Source of the DNA: a virus
DNA length: 27,916 nucleotides
Direction: 5' to 3' (one strand)
IMG/VR virus record: IMGVR_UViG_3300009170_000021
Span: 1-27,916 of that record
Part shown: in pieces, positions 16,245 through 24,600 of the stretch
Layout: the number at the start of each line of letters is the position of its first letter
Position numbering within the stretch: the stretch's first letter is position 1
The notes under the pieces: generated by a model
Told to the model about the DNA's origin: nothing
Seen by the model: the letters and a program-made list of their open reading frames with translations, nothing else
The model's database searches: none
Position numbers and translations under genes: made by a program

Positions 16245-17018
16245 ATGTTAACAGCTGAGCAAATTCAAAAGAATTGGGAGATTTTTCTCAATAATATTGG
16301 AGTTTTTATTACTGGAGAGCGTAAGCAAAAATTACTCAATTTTTATAAAGAATATGAAGATCGTATTATTATGATGCCTGCGGCTCATAAAAAAGAATAT
16401 CATAATGCTTTCCCAGGTGGTTATGTAGACCATGTTAATCGTGTAGTAGATTGCGCTATTAAATTAGCTAATGTTTGGCAGCAGATGGGAGTAGATATGT
16501 CTACATTCACTATGGAAGAATTAATATTTTCAGCTATTAATCATGACTTAGGTAAAATAGGAGATGAAAAGCATGAAGCTTACACCCCCCAGACTGACCA
16601 ATGGAGAAAAGATAAGTTGGGAGAAACTTACCAACATAGTGATAAATTAGCTTTTGCTTCTATTCCTGATCGTGGTCTATATCTTCTCCAGGCTCATGAT
16701 GTTAAATATACCTTTAATGAAATGTTAGGTATTCAGACTCATGATGGCCTATATGATGAAGCTAATAAAAAATATTTGATTAATTTCTCCCCAGCTACCA
16801 AACCTAGAACTGCTCTCCCTTATATTCTCCATCAGGCTGATTTGATGGCTGCTAGAATTGAATTTGAAAAAGAATGGCTTCCAACTTTTAAAGAAACTAA
16901 AGTTGAGGCTAAAAATAAAAATTTTGCTCTAACTAAGGAAAAAAAGACTCCTATTAAGCAAAAAGCTTTAGGAAATATTAAAAGTGAAAGTTTAAAAAAT
17001 ATATTAGATAATCTATGA
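16245..17018 (+). CDS. HD-domain phosphohydrolase
   Basis: A 257-residue protein with an HD-type metal site: His63 in GGYVDHVNRVV, His100-Asp101 in the INHDLGKIGD motif, His151 in LLQAHDV, and Asp199 in LHQADLMAARIEF. This set (H, HD, H, D) is the metal-binding pattern of HD phosphohydrolases, which cleave phosphomonoesters or diesters of nucleotides. The C-terminal part, after about residue 215, is Lys-rich and probably disordered. Relatives occur in T4-like phages of marine bacteria. The substrate (dNTP, cyclic nucleotide or (p)ppGpp) cannot be told. It overlaps the next gene by ATGA (17015-17018) and lies in one transcript with the sigma factor gene. Confidence 0.8.
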   Translation: MLTAEQIQKNWEIFLNNIGVFITGERKQKLLNFYKEYEDRIIMMPAAHKKEYHNAFPGGYVDHVNRVVDCAIKLANVWQQMGVDMSTFTMEELIFSAINHDLGKIGDEKHEAYTPQTDQWRKDKLGETYQHSDKLAFASIPDRGLYLLQAHDVKYTFNEMLGIQTHDGLYDEANKKYLINFSPATKPRTALPYILHQADLMAARIEFEKEWLPTFKETKVEAKNKNFALTKEKKTPIKQKALGNIKSESLKNILDNL

Positions 17019-17293
17019 CTACTATAATAATTAGTATATTAGGTTGTTTGGTCGTGATCTTAGGATTCACGACCTTCAACCTTCTAAAGAAAAATGAAAA
17101 ACAAGAAGATATCTTAGCCGGATATCAAAACTATCTAGACAGCCTCTCCAGAATTGTTGAGTTTGCTGATGAAAAAATAAAAACTATAGATAGTAAAGGT
17201 ATTTTTAAAACAGATGATGAGGTAGGTTTTATATATGAAGAAATAAAAAATCTACAAAAAGTTTTATCAAATTTTAGAGTGGATAAATTATGA
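17015..17293 (+). CDS. Membrane-anchored coiled-coil protein
   Basis: A 92-residue protein: one N-terminal membrane span (TIIISILGCLVVILGFTTFN) followed by a long charged helix (LLKKNEKQEDILAGYQNYLD, then LSRIVEFADEKIKTI). The topology (N-terminal anchor, helical tail) is that of i-spanin-like or other membrane-tethered phage proteins. It starts inside the HD stop and ends inside the start of the sigma gene (ATGA at 17290), so it is coupled on both sides. No specific family is recognised. Confidence 0.65.
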   Translation: MTTIIISILGCLVVILGFTTFNLLKKNEKQEDILAGYQNYLDSLSRIVEFADEKIKTIDSKGIFKTDDEVGFIYEEIKNLQKVLSNFRVDKL

Positions 17294-18009
17294 TAAAAGA
17301 AATAATAGAAAAGAAAAAAAAACCATCATCAAATAATTATTTTACTCAAGAAACTGAGGATGCTATAGTGGCCTATAATAGGGCCACTTCCACCGATGAA
17401 AAGGAAAAAATTTATCATAGGCATATTCATTATGCTTTTTTTAAATTAACAGAAAATATTATCCATACCTTTAAGTTTTATTATACTGAAGTAGATAATA
17501 TTGAAGACTTGCAACATGAGATTATAACTTTTCTCCTCCAAAAAATACACCTCTTTAACCCTGAAAAAGGAGCTAAAGCATACTCTTATTTTGGAACCAT
17601 AGTTAAAAGATATCTCATCATTCAAAATACTAAAAACTATAAAAAACGAGTTGACAAAGCCCCAGTTGAAGAACTATATAAAGATCTAAATCACTCTTAT
17701 GAATTAGATACTCCTTTAAACCAGGCTGATTATATCTCAGATTTTATAGACCAATATGTAGAATATTGCTCTGAAAATATTTATGAATTATTCCCTAAAG
17801 ATAAAGATGCTCAGGTAGCTGATGCTATTTTAGAAGTATTCAGAAAAAGAGAAAATATAGATATTTTTAATAAAAAAGCTCTTTACATTTATATTAGGGA
17901 AATTATAGACGTTAAAACTCCACATATAACCCGCGTCGCTGATCGGTTAGGTGAAATATATAAGGAACAATATATCTTTTATTTAAATAACGGATATACC
18001 AATTTTTAA
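17290..18009 (+). CDS. gp55-like late-transcription sigma factor
   Basis: A 239-residue protein related to sigma region 2: DNIEDLQHEIITFLLQKIHL, then FNPEKGAKAYSYFGTIVKRY, corresponding to the phage T4 gp55 core-binding and -10-recognition part (residues about 69-110). There is no clear region 4, as expected for gp55, which reads only a -10-type element. It should bind host RNA polymerase core and direct late transcription, together with clamp and coactivator proteins in T4. The N-terminus (MIKEIIEKKKKPSSNNYFTQ) is basic. This fits the late elements seen upstream of the tail genes, which have a TATTTA box and no -33. A repressor or ordinary ECF sigma is less likely. Confidence 0.75.
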   Translation: MIKEIIEKKKKPSSNNYFTQETEDAIVAYNRATSTDEKEKIYHRHIHYAFFKLTENIIHTFKFYYTEVDNIEDLQHEIITFLLQKIHLFNPEKGAKAYSYFGTIVKRYLIIQNTKNYKKRVDKAPVEELYKDLNHSYELDTPLNQADYISDFIDQYVEYCSENIYELFPKDKDAQVADAILEVFRKRENIDIFNKKALYIYIREIIDVKTPHITRVADRLGEIYKEQYIFYLNNGYTNF

Positions 18010-18015
18010 CCAAAG

Positions 18016-18023
18016 TATATTTA
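18016..18023 (+). promoter_or_regulatory. Late-type promoter element TATATTTA
   Basis: TATATTTA, then TTATC, then the ATG at 18029: a 5-nt gap. No -33 box. It lies directly after the sigma factor gene and heads the tail-gene operon. Confidence 0.6.
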
Positions 18024-18028
18024 TTATC

Positions 18029-18373
18029 ATGGGTAAATTTGATAAAAAAATATTTGGTAAGGTAACTTTCTCTAATCTTTTAGAAGAAATTTATAACAAC
18101 CAAAAAAAGAAAGAGGAACAAATCTCAGTTCTGATTCAAGAACTTAAACCAATGGTTCAAGAAATTGGTGATGCTACTCTTATAGTTCCTTTGATTAAAG
18201 AATATCTTGAAATAGGAGTTAAAAATGATGAAGCCTTAATTAAAATGGCTACCATTGTTCAGCGATCTATGCAAGCTGAAGAAGGAGGAGATGCATTTGG
18301 AATGTCTGAAGCTGAAAAGCAACAGTTATTAGATGAAGTAAAAAAATATAACGAGGATAAAGGTAAAAAATAA
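18029..18373 (+). CDS. Helical protein of unknown function in the tail operon
   Basis: A 114-residue protein: MGKFDKKIFGKVTFSNLLEE, a charged helix (IYNNQKKKEEQISVLIQELK), then PMVQEIGDATLIVPLIKEYL and NDEALIKMATIVQRSMQAEE. It is predicted all-helical. I recall similar proteins in T4-like phages of Bacteroidetes and marine hosts but no function. Its place between the sigma factor and the gp5-like spike, behind a late promoter, suggests an assembly or late-regulation role. It overlaps the next start by TAATG. Confidence 0.65.
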   Translation: MGKFDKKIFGKVTFSNLLEEIYNNQKKKEEQISVLIQELKPMVQEIGDATLIVPLIKEYLEIGVKNDEALIKMATIVQRSMQAEEGGDAFGMSEAEKQQLLDEVKKYNEDKGKK

Positions 18374-19569
18374 TGCCTAGAATATATCAAGGTATTTCTA
18401 CCCTAACTAAAAATATAGGGAATGACAGTACTCCCCCCTCTATAAAAGGGAAAGAAATACTTTATGCTCGTGTACTTGATATAATTTTAGATAATACCCA
18501 TCCTAGATTTAAAGAATATGGTGAGTGGAATGGGATAGGAACTGTGTTTTTTGATAGTGTTCAATTTCCTTTTGCTGTTGATACTAATAATATAGCTATA
18601 CCTTTATTTTCCAACCATAAGTTTTACCCATTAATAAACGAACTAGTCCCTATAGTATTTTTAGCTTCATGGGACTCTCAGACAAACACCAGCCTAACAA
18701 CAGCTTACTATCTCCCTCCTATTAATATTTGGAATAGTCAACATCATAATGCTGTCCCTGACTCTACTAAACAACCTAAAGATAACACAACATCAGACTA
18801 TGAAGATGCTGGTGATGGCTCTGCTAGAGATATAAGAAGAGTAAATGATGAATCTACAGATATTGATTTAGGTCCTAAATTTAATGAGCAAATAAATACC
18901 CATCCTCTTCAATTTTTTCCTGGGGATAATTTATTAGAAGGAAGATGGGGTAATTCAATTAGACTAGGTAGTTATATTAATAATAATACTAATAATCCTA
19001 ATGTTCTAATTAGAAATGGTCAACCTTCTAATATATCAAGTGACAGTTGGGTACCTATAACTGAAGATATAAATAAAGATCAATCTTCAATTTATCTAAC
19101 TTCTAACCAAAAAATAAACATAGAAGTATCAAGTAAAAATTATAATAGTTATAATGAACTACCAACATCCCCTAAAGAATATGATAAAACCCAAATAATA
19201 CTAAACTCGGGTAGATTATTATTTAATACAACTGATAATGATATTCTTTTATCTTCTAAAAAATCTATAAATTTAAATTCTATAAATTCCATAAATATAG
19301 ACACTAAAAATTTTATAATTAATAGTGAACAAATTTATTTAGGAAACAAAGCTGCCACTGAACCTTTATTAAAAGGTAATATAACAGTTACTCAACTTTC
19401 ATCTTTAATAGATACTTTAATTCAATTTTTCACTATATATGGTAGTGAGCCCCCTAACGCTAAAGTAGGATCAACTCCTTTAGCTGGTACTTCTATAGTA
19501 GGCAATTTAAACGCTATTAAAAGTGTTTTAGAAACTCAATCAAAGTCTAAATCTAATTTTACTATATAA
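18373..19569 (+). CDS. gp5-like baseplate spike protein
   Basis: A 398-residue protein. The N-terminal part, about residues 25-125, has the beta pattern of an OB-fold (EILYARVLDIILDNTH, then GTVFFDSVQF). The centre has the conserved phrase LLEGRWGNSIRLGS (187-200) and VLIRNGQ, typical of phage gp5/VgrG-type hub proteins. The C-terminal part is a repetitive beta-helix (DILLSSKKSINLNSINSINI, then DTKNFIINSEQIYL). The expected role is the central trimeric spike that pierces the outer membrane. No lysozyme domain is present between OB and helix, unlike T4 gp5. It sits at the head of the baseplate block and is tightly overlapped (TAATG) on both sides. Confidence 0.75.
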   Translation: MPRIYQGISTLTKNIGNDSTPPSIKGKEILYARVLDIILDNTHPRFKEYGEWNGIGTVFFDSVQFPFAVDTNNIAIPLFSNHKFYPLINELVPIVFLASWDSQTNTSLTTAYYLPPINIWNSQHHNAVPDSTKQPKDNTTSDYEDAGDGSARDIRRVNDESTDIDLGPKFNEQINTHPLQFFPGDNLLEGRWGNSIRLGSYINNNTNNPNVLIRNGQPSNISSDSWVPITEDINKDQSSIYLTSNQKINIEVSSKNYNSYNELPTSPKEYDKTQIILNSGRLLFNTTDNDILLSSKKSINLNSINSINIDTKNFIINSEQIYLGNKAATEPLLKGNITVTQLSSLIDTLIQFFTIYGSEPPNAKVGSTPLAGTSIVGNLNAIKSVLETQSKSKSNFTI

Positions 19570-20453
19570 TGGCTGATTTCTGTAAAGATCCACCTAAAGA
19601 TGATTTAGGATCTATTTTAAGTTTATTACCTCCCTTAGGAGCCTTACAAAAATTAGCTCAATTTATAGCTGAAAAATATGAAGATTTACAGCAAATTTAT
19701 CAAAAGAAAATTGATAAATTAATAAAAAAATTTGAGGATGTATGTCCCTCTTATCAAGAATTACAACAAATAGTTAATACACGAAATAATTTAGTAATTC
19801 AAATAAATAGAATTTATCAAAGAGTAAATAGACTTTCTAACACAGTTGGAATAACTTTACAAATTGTAAATGGAGTTTTATTAATCATTAATATATCACA
19901 AGCATTAATAGGAGCCCTTAATATAGCTCGTATAGCCTCCCCAATTCCCCTCCCAGATAAAGTAGGAGCAGCTGTTGATACAGCTGGAGAAGTTGTAAAT
20001 AAATTAAGATTTAAAAAAGATGGTGAACCTAGGTTAGTAAACATTTATAATGGGTTAGCTTCTTTAGATGTTACTTTAGTTTTATTCTCTAATGCTTTAA
20101 GGATTCTTATATGTTCTTTAGAAGCTTTAGATGTAGATATAGTAAACTGTTATAAATCTCTCCCAGAAGAAGAACAACCTGAATTAATACCCCTAGATCC
20201 TGAAATGATTAAATTTATTGAAGAATCAGTTCAAGAATCAACTGAAAGTGTTTTAGGAGTTCCTTATAAAGGATTTATATTTAAAATAGAAGAAGTTTCT
20301 TTTACACCAACAGTAAATAGAAAAAGAGCTTTAGCTTTAAATAAAGATGGTATTGTCCTTCTTCAAACTGAATTATCATTTACAACTAAACCTGAAATTT
20401 TAATACAAGAATTAAAGTCTATAATTAATAGAGATAATTTAAAAGCAAATTAA
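19569..20453 (+). CDS. Probable tail/baseplate structural protein
   Basis: A 294-residue protein: a helical N-terminal part (LQKLAQFIAEKYEDLQQIYQ, then KKIDKLIKKFEDVCP), a hydrophobic middle (about 95-125 and 165-190), and a conserved end with YKGFIFKIEEVSFTPTVNRK followed by RALALNKDGIVLLQTELSF. The C-terminal pattern recurs in phage proteins that sit between the spike and gp25. The hydrophobic middle could be a segment that crosses the membrane during DNA delivery. I cannot name the T4 counterpart. It overlaps the gp5-like gene (TAATG) and is followed by a late-type promoter. Confidence 0.6.
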   Translation: MADFCKDPPKDDLGSILSLLPPLGALQKLAQFIAEKYEDLQQIYQKKIDKLIKKFEDVCPSYQELQQIVNTRNNLVIQINRIYQRVNRLSNTVGITLQIVNGVLLIINISQALIGALNIARIASPIPLPDKVGAAVDTAGEVVNKLRFKKDGEPRLVNIYNGLASLDVTLVLFSNALRILICSLEALDVDIVNCYKSLPEEEQPELIPLDPEMIKFIEESVQESTESVLGVPYKGFIFKIEEVSFTPTVNRKRALALNKDGIVLLQTELSFTTKPEILIQELKSIINRDNLKAN

Positions 20454-20456
20454 ATA

Positions 20457-20464
20457 AATATTTA
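20457..20464 (+). promoter_or_regulatory. Late-type promoter element AATATTTA
   Basis: AATATTTA, then TAAACA, then the ATG at 20471: a 6-nt gap. No -33 box. It lies in the only gap (17 nt) of the tail operon, consistent with an internal promoter. Confidence 0.5.
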
Positions 20465-20470
20465 TAAACA

Positions 20471-20797
20471 ATGAAGACTAACACTTTCAAATCTATAATT
20501 AAAGAAGCCGTTAGAGAGGTTATTAGGGAAGAATTAAGAGAAATTTTATTAGAAGCTGTTAAAGCTCCTAAACAAACTGTCACTGAATATATTTCTCAAC
20601 CTTCTTCACCTTCTTCTTCTCCTTCACTAACTATGGAACAAAAAAGAGAACAGTATAGGAATATTTTAGGTGAGACTGCTATGGGTTTTACAACCCAAAA
20701 TGTAGGTGAATTTAGACCTCAAGGAGTTATGCCTGGATCAGACCTACCAGCGGGTGAATTAAGTATGAATCAAATAATGGGTTTAATGAATAAATAA
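20471..20797 (+). CDS. Tail-operon protein of unknown function
   Basis: A 108-residue protein: an N-terminal amphipathic helix (MKTNTFKSIIKEAVREVIRE, then ELREILLEAVKAPKQ), a Ser/Pro linker (SQPSSPSSSPS), then a conserved-looking part (EQYRNILGETAMGFTTQNVG, then MPGSDLPAGELSMNQ). The N-terminal helix resembles docking helices of phage assembly and virion proteins, with the linker allowing movement. No specific family is recognised. It overlaps gp25 by TAATG. Confidence 0.6.
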   Translation: MKTNTFKSIIKEAVREVIREELREILLEAVKAPKQTVTEYISQPSSPSSSPSLTMEQKREQYRNILGETAMGFTTQNVGEFRPQGVMPGSDLPAGELSMNQIMGLMNK

Positions 20798-21219
20798 TGG
20801 CTATTAAACAAACTAACATATTTCCCATTGATTTACAACCAAGAAATGCTGTTGGTTTGTCTTTTCCTTTTACTAACTCAGCCACTTCAGGCTCAATACC
20901 TTTTAAATTAAATTATACAACTAGAGATCAAATAAAATCTAATATAATAGTTTATCTATCAACTAATAAAGGTGAACGTCCTTTAAATCCTAATTATGGA
21001 GGAGGATTAAAAAATTTTTTATTTGAACAATTATCATTAAATACACTCTCAAATGTTGAAGATGTTGTAAAAAAAGAATTATCTTCTCAGTTCCCTCAAG
21101 TTAATCTAAAAAAAATAGAAGTATTAGGATCCCCTAATAATCATACTTTAACTGTAGTTTTGACCTATTCTGTTTTTAATAATGAAGTAGACACTTTAGC
21201 TATAAACTTTAATCCATAA
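20797..21219 (+). CDS. Baseplate wedge protein gp25 (GPW/gp25 family)
   Basis: A 140-residue protein with the gp25/W signature: strands at the beginning (FPIDLQPRNAVGLSFPFTNS), then IKSNIIVYLSTNKGERPLNP followed by NYGGGLKNFLFEQL, matching the family's 'lL-x-t-x-x-GeR-x-x-x-P-x-fG-x-x-l-x-x-x-lF' pattern (about residues 48-75), and a C-terminal beta part (VVLTYSVFNNEVDTL). gp25 is an early wedge component that joins baseplate wedge to the inner tube/sheath. Order gp25 then gp6 is as in T4-like phages. Length is usual (about 130-140). Confidence 0.85.
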   Translation: MAIKQTNIFPIDLQPRNAVGLSFPFTNSATSGSIPFKLNYTTRDQIKSNIIVYLSTNKGERPLNPNYGGGLKNFLFEQLSLNTLSNVEDVVKKELSSQFPQVNLKKIEVLGSPNNHTLTVVLTYSVFNNEVDTLAINFNP

Positions 21220-21221
21220 TA

Positions 21222-23105
21222 ATGGCTGATAATAAAATAAATAGAGATATAAAATATATTAATAGGGATTTTGATTCCTTAAGGTCATCTCTTATTGAAT
21301 TTTCAAAAACCTATTTCCCCACTACTTACAATGACTTTGGACCAAACTCCCCAGGATCAATGTTTATTGAGATGGCTTCCTATGTTGGAGATGTTTTATC
21401 TTTTTATTTAGATAACCAAATACAGGAAACTTTTTTACAATATGCCCGTCAAGAACCTAATTTATATGATTTAGCTTATATGATGGGTTACAAACCCAAA
21501 GCCACAGGAGTAGCAGTTGTTGATATAGATATTTATCAAAAAGTCCCAGCTAAAATTGTTGGTGGAATTTATGTTCCGGATTATGATTACGCTTTATTAA
21601 TTAGTAATAATACTATATTAGGTTCTAATACTGGTAATTCTACTCAATTCTTAATTCAAGATCCTATAGATTTTTCATTCTCTTCATCATTAGACCCTAC
21701 TGTTGTTACAGTATATGAAGTAGTTGGAAGTAATCCCTCATCTTTCCTTCTTAAAAAAACACGTAAAGCTATCTCTGCTACTCCTAAAACAACAACATTT
21801 ACCTTCACCACAGTACAAAGATATCCAACTGTAACTATTAATGAAGCTAATATAGTTGGAATATTAAGTATTATAGATAGTGATGGTAATGAGTGGACTG
21901 AAGTTCCTTATTTAGCTCAAGAAACTGTTTTTAAACCTATAAAAAATAAAAATCCATTTGGACCAGATCCTAATGCTCAATCTGATTTAAATGAAGTACC
22001 TTATATTCTAAGTTTAGAAAAAGTACCAAGAAGATTTGTAACAAGATTTAAATCCAAAACTCAATTAGATATTCAATTTGGAGCAGGGACTAACCAAAAT
22101 AATGTTAATGAGACTATAATACCCAACCCTAATAATGTAGGTATAGGATTACCATCATCCCAAAATAAGCTAACAACAGCTTTTAATCCTTCCAATTTTT
22201 TATATAGTAATACTTATGGTATAGCTCCTTCTAATATTACTTTAACTGTAACTTATTTAATAGGTGGAGGAGTAACTGCTAATGTTGAATCCAATGTTAT
22301 TAATACTATTGTAAGTGCTGATATTAAATTCCAAAACTCCAATTTAGACAACACGGGTAACCTAGCCCAAAACATATTTAACTCAGTTTTAGTTATAAAT
22401 CCTTCTTCAGCTACTGGAGGGGATGATGGAGATAATATAGAAGAAATTAGAAATAATACTTTAAGTAACTTTGGAACCCAGCTAAGAACTATAACACAAG
22501 AAGATTATTTAGTTAGGTCTTTAAGTCTTCCTTCTCAGTATGGGACTATAGCTAAAGCTTATATTGAATCTGAAAAACTAGAAAACCTTTTACCAGGTGA
22601 ATCTCCTTCATCATTAAATTTATATATTTTAAGTTATAATGCTGATAGACAATTAACCATAGCCTCATCAACCCTAAAACAAAATCTATCTACCTACCTT
22701 TCAGAATATAGAACTATAAATGACTCTATTAAAATCAGAGACGCTTTTATAATTAACATAGGTATTGATTTTGATATTATTGTATTGCCTAATTTTAATA
22801 GCAATCAAGTAATAGCAGATTGTATAATAGCTTTACAAAATTATTTTAATATAGATAACCAACAAATTAATCAACCTGTTTTATTAAGAGACATATATAT
22901 TCTTTTAGATCAAATTAAAGGAGTTCAAACTGTTGATAGTGTTAAAATAACTAATAAAAGTGGTTTGGCTAGTGGCTACTCTCAATATGCTTATGATATA
23001 AATGGTGCTACATTAAATAATGTTATTTATCCTTCATTAGACCCTTCAATTTTTGAGGTGAAATACCCCAATGTTGATATTAGAGGTAGAGTCAAAACTT
23101 TATAA
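21222..23105 (+). CDS. Baseplate wedge protein gp6-like (baseplate J family)
   Basis: A 627-residue protein with the N-terminus of gp6-like wedge proteins: DFDSLRSSLIEFSKTYFPTT, then NSPGSMFIEMASYVGDVLSF followed by YLDNQIQETFLQYARQEPNL and YDLAYMMGYKP (residues 15-95). The rest is beta-rich with the late part SSLNLYILSYNADRQLTIAS and a C-terminal DIYILLDQIKGVQTVDSVKI, typical of the baseplate J domain. gp6 dimers link adjacent wedges into the baseplate ring. It starts 3 nt after gp25. Length matches T4 gp6 (660) closely. Confidence 0.85.
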   Translation: MADNKINRDIKYINRDFDSLRSSLIEFSKTYFPTTYNDFGPNSPGSMFIEMASYVGDVLSFYLDNQIQETFLQYARQEPNLYDLAYMMGYKPKATGVAVVDIDIYQKVPAKIVGGIYVPDYDYALLISNNTILGSNTGNSTQFLIQDPIDFSFSSSLDPTVVTVYEVVGSNPSSFLLKKTRKAISATPKTTTFTFTTVQRYPTVTINEANIVGILSIIDSDGNEWTEVPYLAQETVFKPIKNKNPFGPDPNAQSDLNEVPYILSLEKVPRRFVTRFKSKTQLDIQFGAGTNQNNVNETIIPNPNNVGIGLPSSQNKLTTAFNPSNFLYSNTYGIAPSNITLTVTYLIGGGVTANVESNVINTIVSADIKFQNSNLDNTGNLAQNIFNSVLVINPSSATGGDDGDNIEEIRNNTLSNFGTQLRTITQEDYLVRSLSLPSQYGTIAKAYIESEKLENLLPGESPSSLNLYILSYNADRQLTIASSTLKQNLSTYLSEYRTINDSIKIRDAFIINIGIDFDIIVLPNFNSNQVIADCIIALQNYFNIDNQQINQPVLLRDIYILLDQIKGVQTVDSVKITNKSGLASGYSQYAYDINGATLNNVIYPSLDPSIFEVKYPNVDIRGRVKTL

Positions 23106-23107
23106 TT

Positions 23108-24232
23108 ATGGCAGTATATAAAATTTTCCCAACAAAAGACACCACTATATATTCAAGATATCCTGTTAAAAACACAGGATTAGATTCTATTATAGAAGCC
23201 ATAGCTGACTTTTCAACAGGTACTACTCATGTTAGTAGATATTTAATTCAATTTTCTCAAGAAGAAATTAATTCTATTATAGATAATAAGATTAATACTT
23301 CTTCTTTTAAGGTTAATCTTAAAAACTATATATCTAATATTGAAAATCTTAATGTTGACACAACATTAGAAATATACCCCTTATCAGGATCTTGGGGAAT
23401 GGGCACAGGTAAATTTAATAGTAATCCTGAAATTGATAATGGGTGTGGGTGGGTTTATAGAACATATTCTGGATCTAATGCTTGGGCTACTTCAAATTTT
23501 TCTTCATTTGTAACAGCTTCTTATAGCACTGTAGCAGGTGGAGGAACTTGGTATACTGGTTCTTCTTTAGGTTTAAATATAGTCCAATCTAAAATTTATA
23601 GTTATAATAGCTCTAAAGATTTAGATGTTGATGTTACAAACACTATAAAAACTTGGTATAGTGCTTCAAAAGGATTAGGAGGATTTACTAATGATGGATT
23701 TATCCTTAAACAAAGCTCAGCTGATGAATTTGTAAATAGTTTATCAAAACAAGCTAAATTGCAATTCTATTCTATAGATACTAACACCATATACCCTCCT
23801 GAACTCCAGTTTCAATGGAATGATTTTTCCTATATAACTTCATCAGCTCAATCCACTATTAATACAACTCAAATGGTGGTTACTTTAGCTAATAATCCTA
23901 TTGAATTTAGAAGATCAGAAATATATAAATTTAGATTAAACTGTAGACCTGAGTTCCCCGCTCGTAGTTACCAAACCTCTTCAATTTATACAACTAATTA
24001 TTATCTACCAATAACTTCATATTATGCTATAAAAGACTTGGATACTAATGAGTTTATATTTAATTTTGATGATACTTACACTAAGATAAGTGCTGATAGT
24101 TCAAACAGTTATTTTACTATTTATATGAATGGTTTAGAACCTGAAAGATATTATCAAATTTTAATAAAAACTGTATTAAATGGGGAAACTATAATTTTAG
24201 ATGATAATTATTATTTTAAAATAATAAATTAA
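23108..24232 (+). CDS. Virion protein with DNRLRE-like N-terminus
   Basis: A 374-residue protein. The N-terminus (VYKIFPTKDTTIYSRYPVKN, then TGLDSIIEAIADFSTG) resembles DNRLRE-type beta domains, where DTTIYS and N-x-G are usual. Ser/Thr/Gly-rich strands follow (SGSWGMGTGKFNSNPEIDNG, WATSNFSSFVTASYSTVAGG). The C-terminal part (LEPERYYQILIKTVLNGETI) is like other phage virion proteins. Its place between gp6 and the giant wedge/fibre gene points to a baseplate or fibre-attachment protein. T4 gp7/gp8 equivalence cannot be shown by eye. It overlaps nothing but follows gp6 by 2 nt. Confidence 0.65.
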   Translation: MAVYKIFPTKDTTIYSRYPVKNTGLDSIIEAIADFSTGTTHVSRYLIQFSQEEINSIIDNKINTSSFKVNLKNYISNIENLNVDTTLEIYPLSGSWGMGTGKFNSNPEIDNGCGWVYRTYSGSNAWATSNFSSFVTASYSTVAGGGTWYTGSSLGLNIVQSKIYSYNSSKDLDVDVTNTIKTWYSASKGLGGFTNDGFILKQSSADEFVNSLSKQAKLQFYSIDTNTIYPPELQFQWNDFSYITSSAQSTINTTQMVVTLANNPIEFRRSEIYKFRLNCRPEFPARSYQTSSIYTTNYYLPITSYYAIKDLDTNEFIFNFDDTYTKISADSSNSYFTIYMNGLEPERYYQILIKTVLNGETIILDDNYYFKIIN

Positions 24233-24234
24233 AA

Positions 24235-24600
24235 ATGGGACAAAGAATTAATCTTACTAGAAAAGTATATGATAAAACTAAATATCAAAATACTATTAAT
24301 ACCTCTTTTAATGAACTTGCCCCCCCAGTCCCTTTTTCAGATATTGAACCTGAAATAACAGTAACACAATTTTTTGAAGCTTATAATAATTTATTTTTTG
24401 ATATACCTAAAACTGGTCCTAATTCTCATAATGAATTAATACAGAGAAGTAGTGAGTATGTTGGAGATGAACAAACCAATCTAGAATTAGATGCTTTATA
24501 TGAAGAAATAAATTCATTAAGAGAACAACTTTTAGAAACTCAAACTCAATTAATAGAAGTTCAACAAACCCAATTAACTCAAGGAATTAATATACAATAA
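24235..24600 (+). CDS. Small tail protein with coiled-coil end
   Basis: A 121-residue protein: MGQRINLTRKVYDKTKYQNT, then FSDIEPEITVTQFFEAYNNL and FFDIPKTGPNSHNELIQRSS, ending in a coiled coil (LELDALYEEINSLREQLLET, QTQLIEVQQTQLTQ). The helical end would trimerise and could attach to the wedge or to the very large protein encoded next. It starts 2 nt after the previous stop and overlaps the next start by TAATG. No T4 counterpart is claimed. Confidence 0.65.
   Translation: MGQRINLTRKVYDKTKYQNTINTSFNELAPPVPFSDIEPEITVTQFFEAYNNLFFDIPKTGPNSHNELIQRSSEYVGDEQTNLELDALYEEINSLREQLLETQTQLIEVQQTQLTQGINIQ

Noticed and set aside
11368-20464. T4-type late promoter TATAAATA
   Set aside because: The elements read TATATTTA or AATATTTA in the direction of the genes, so they are not the T4 consensus. 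I report them as a separate late class.
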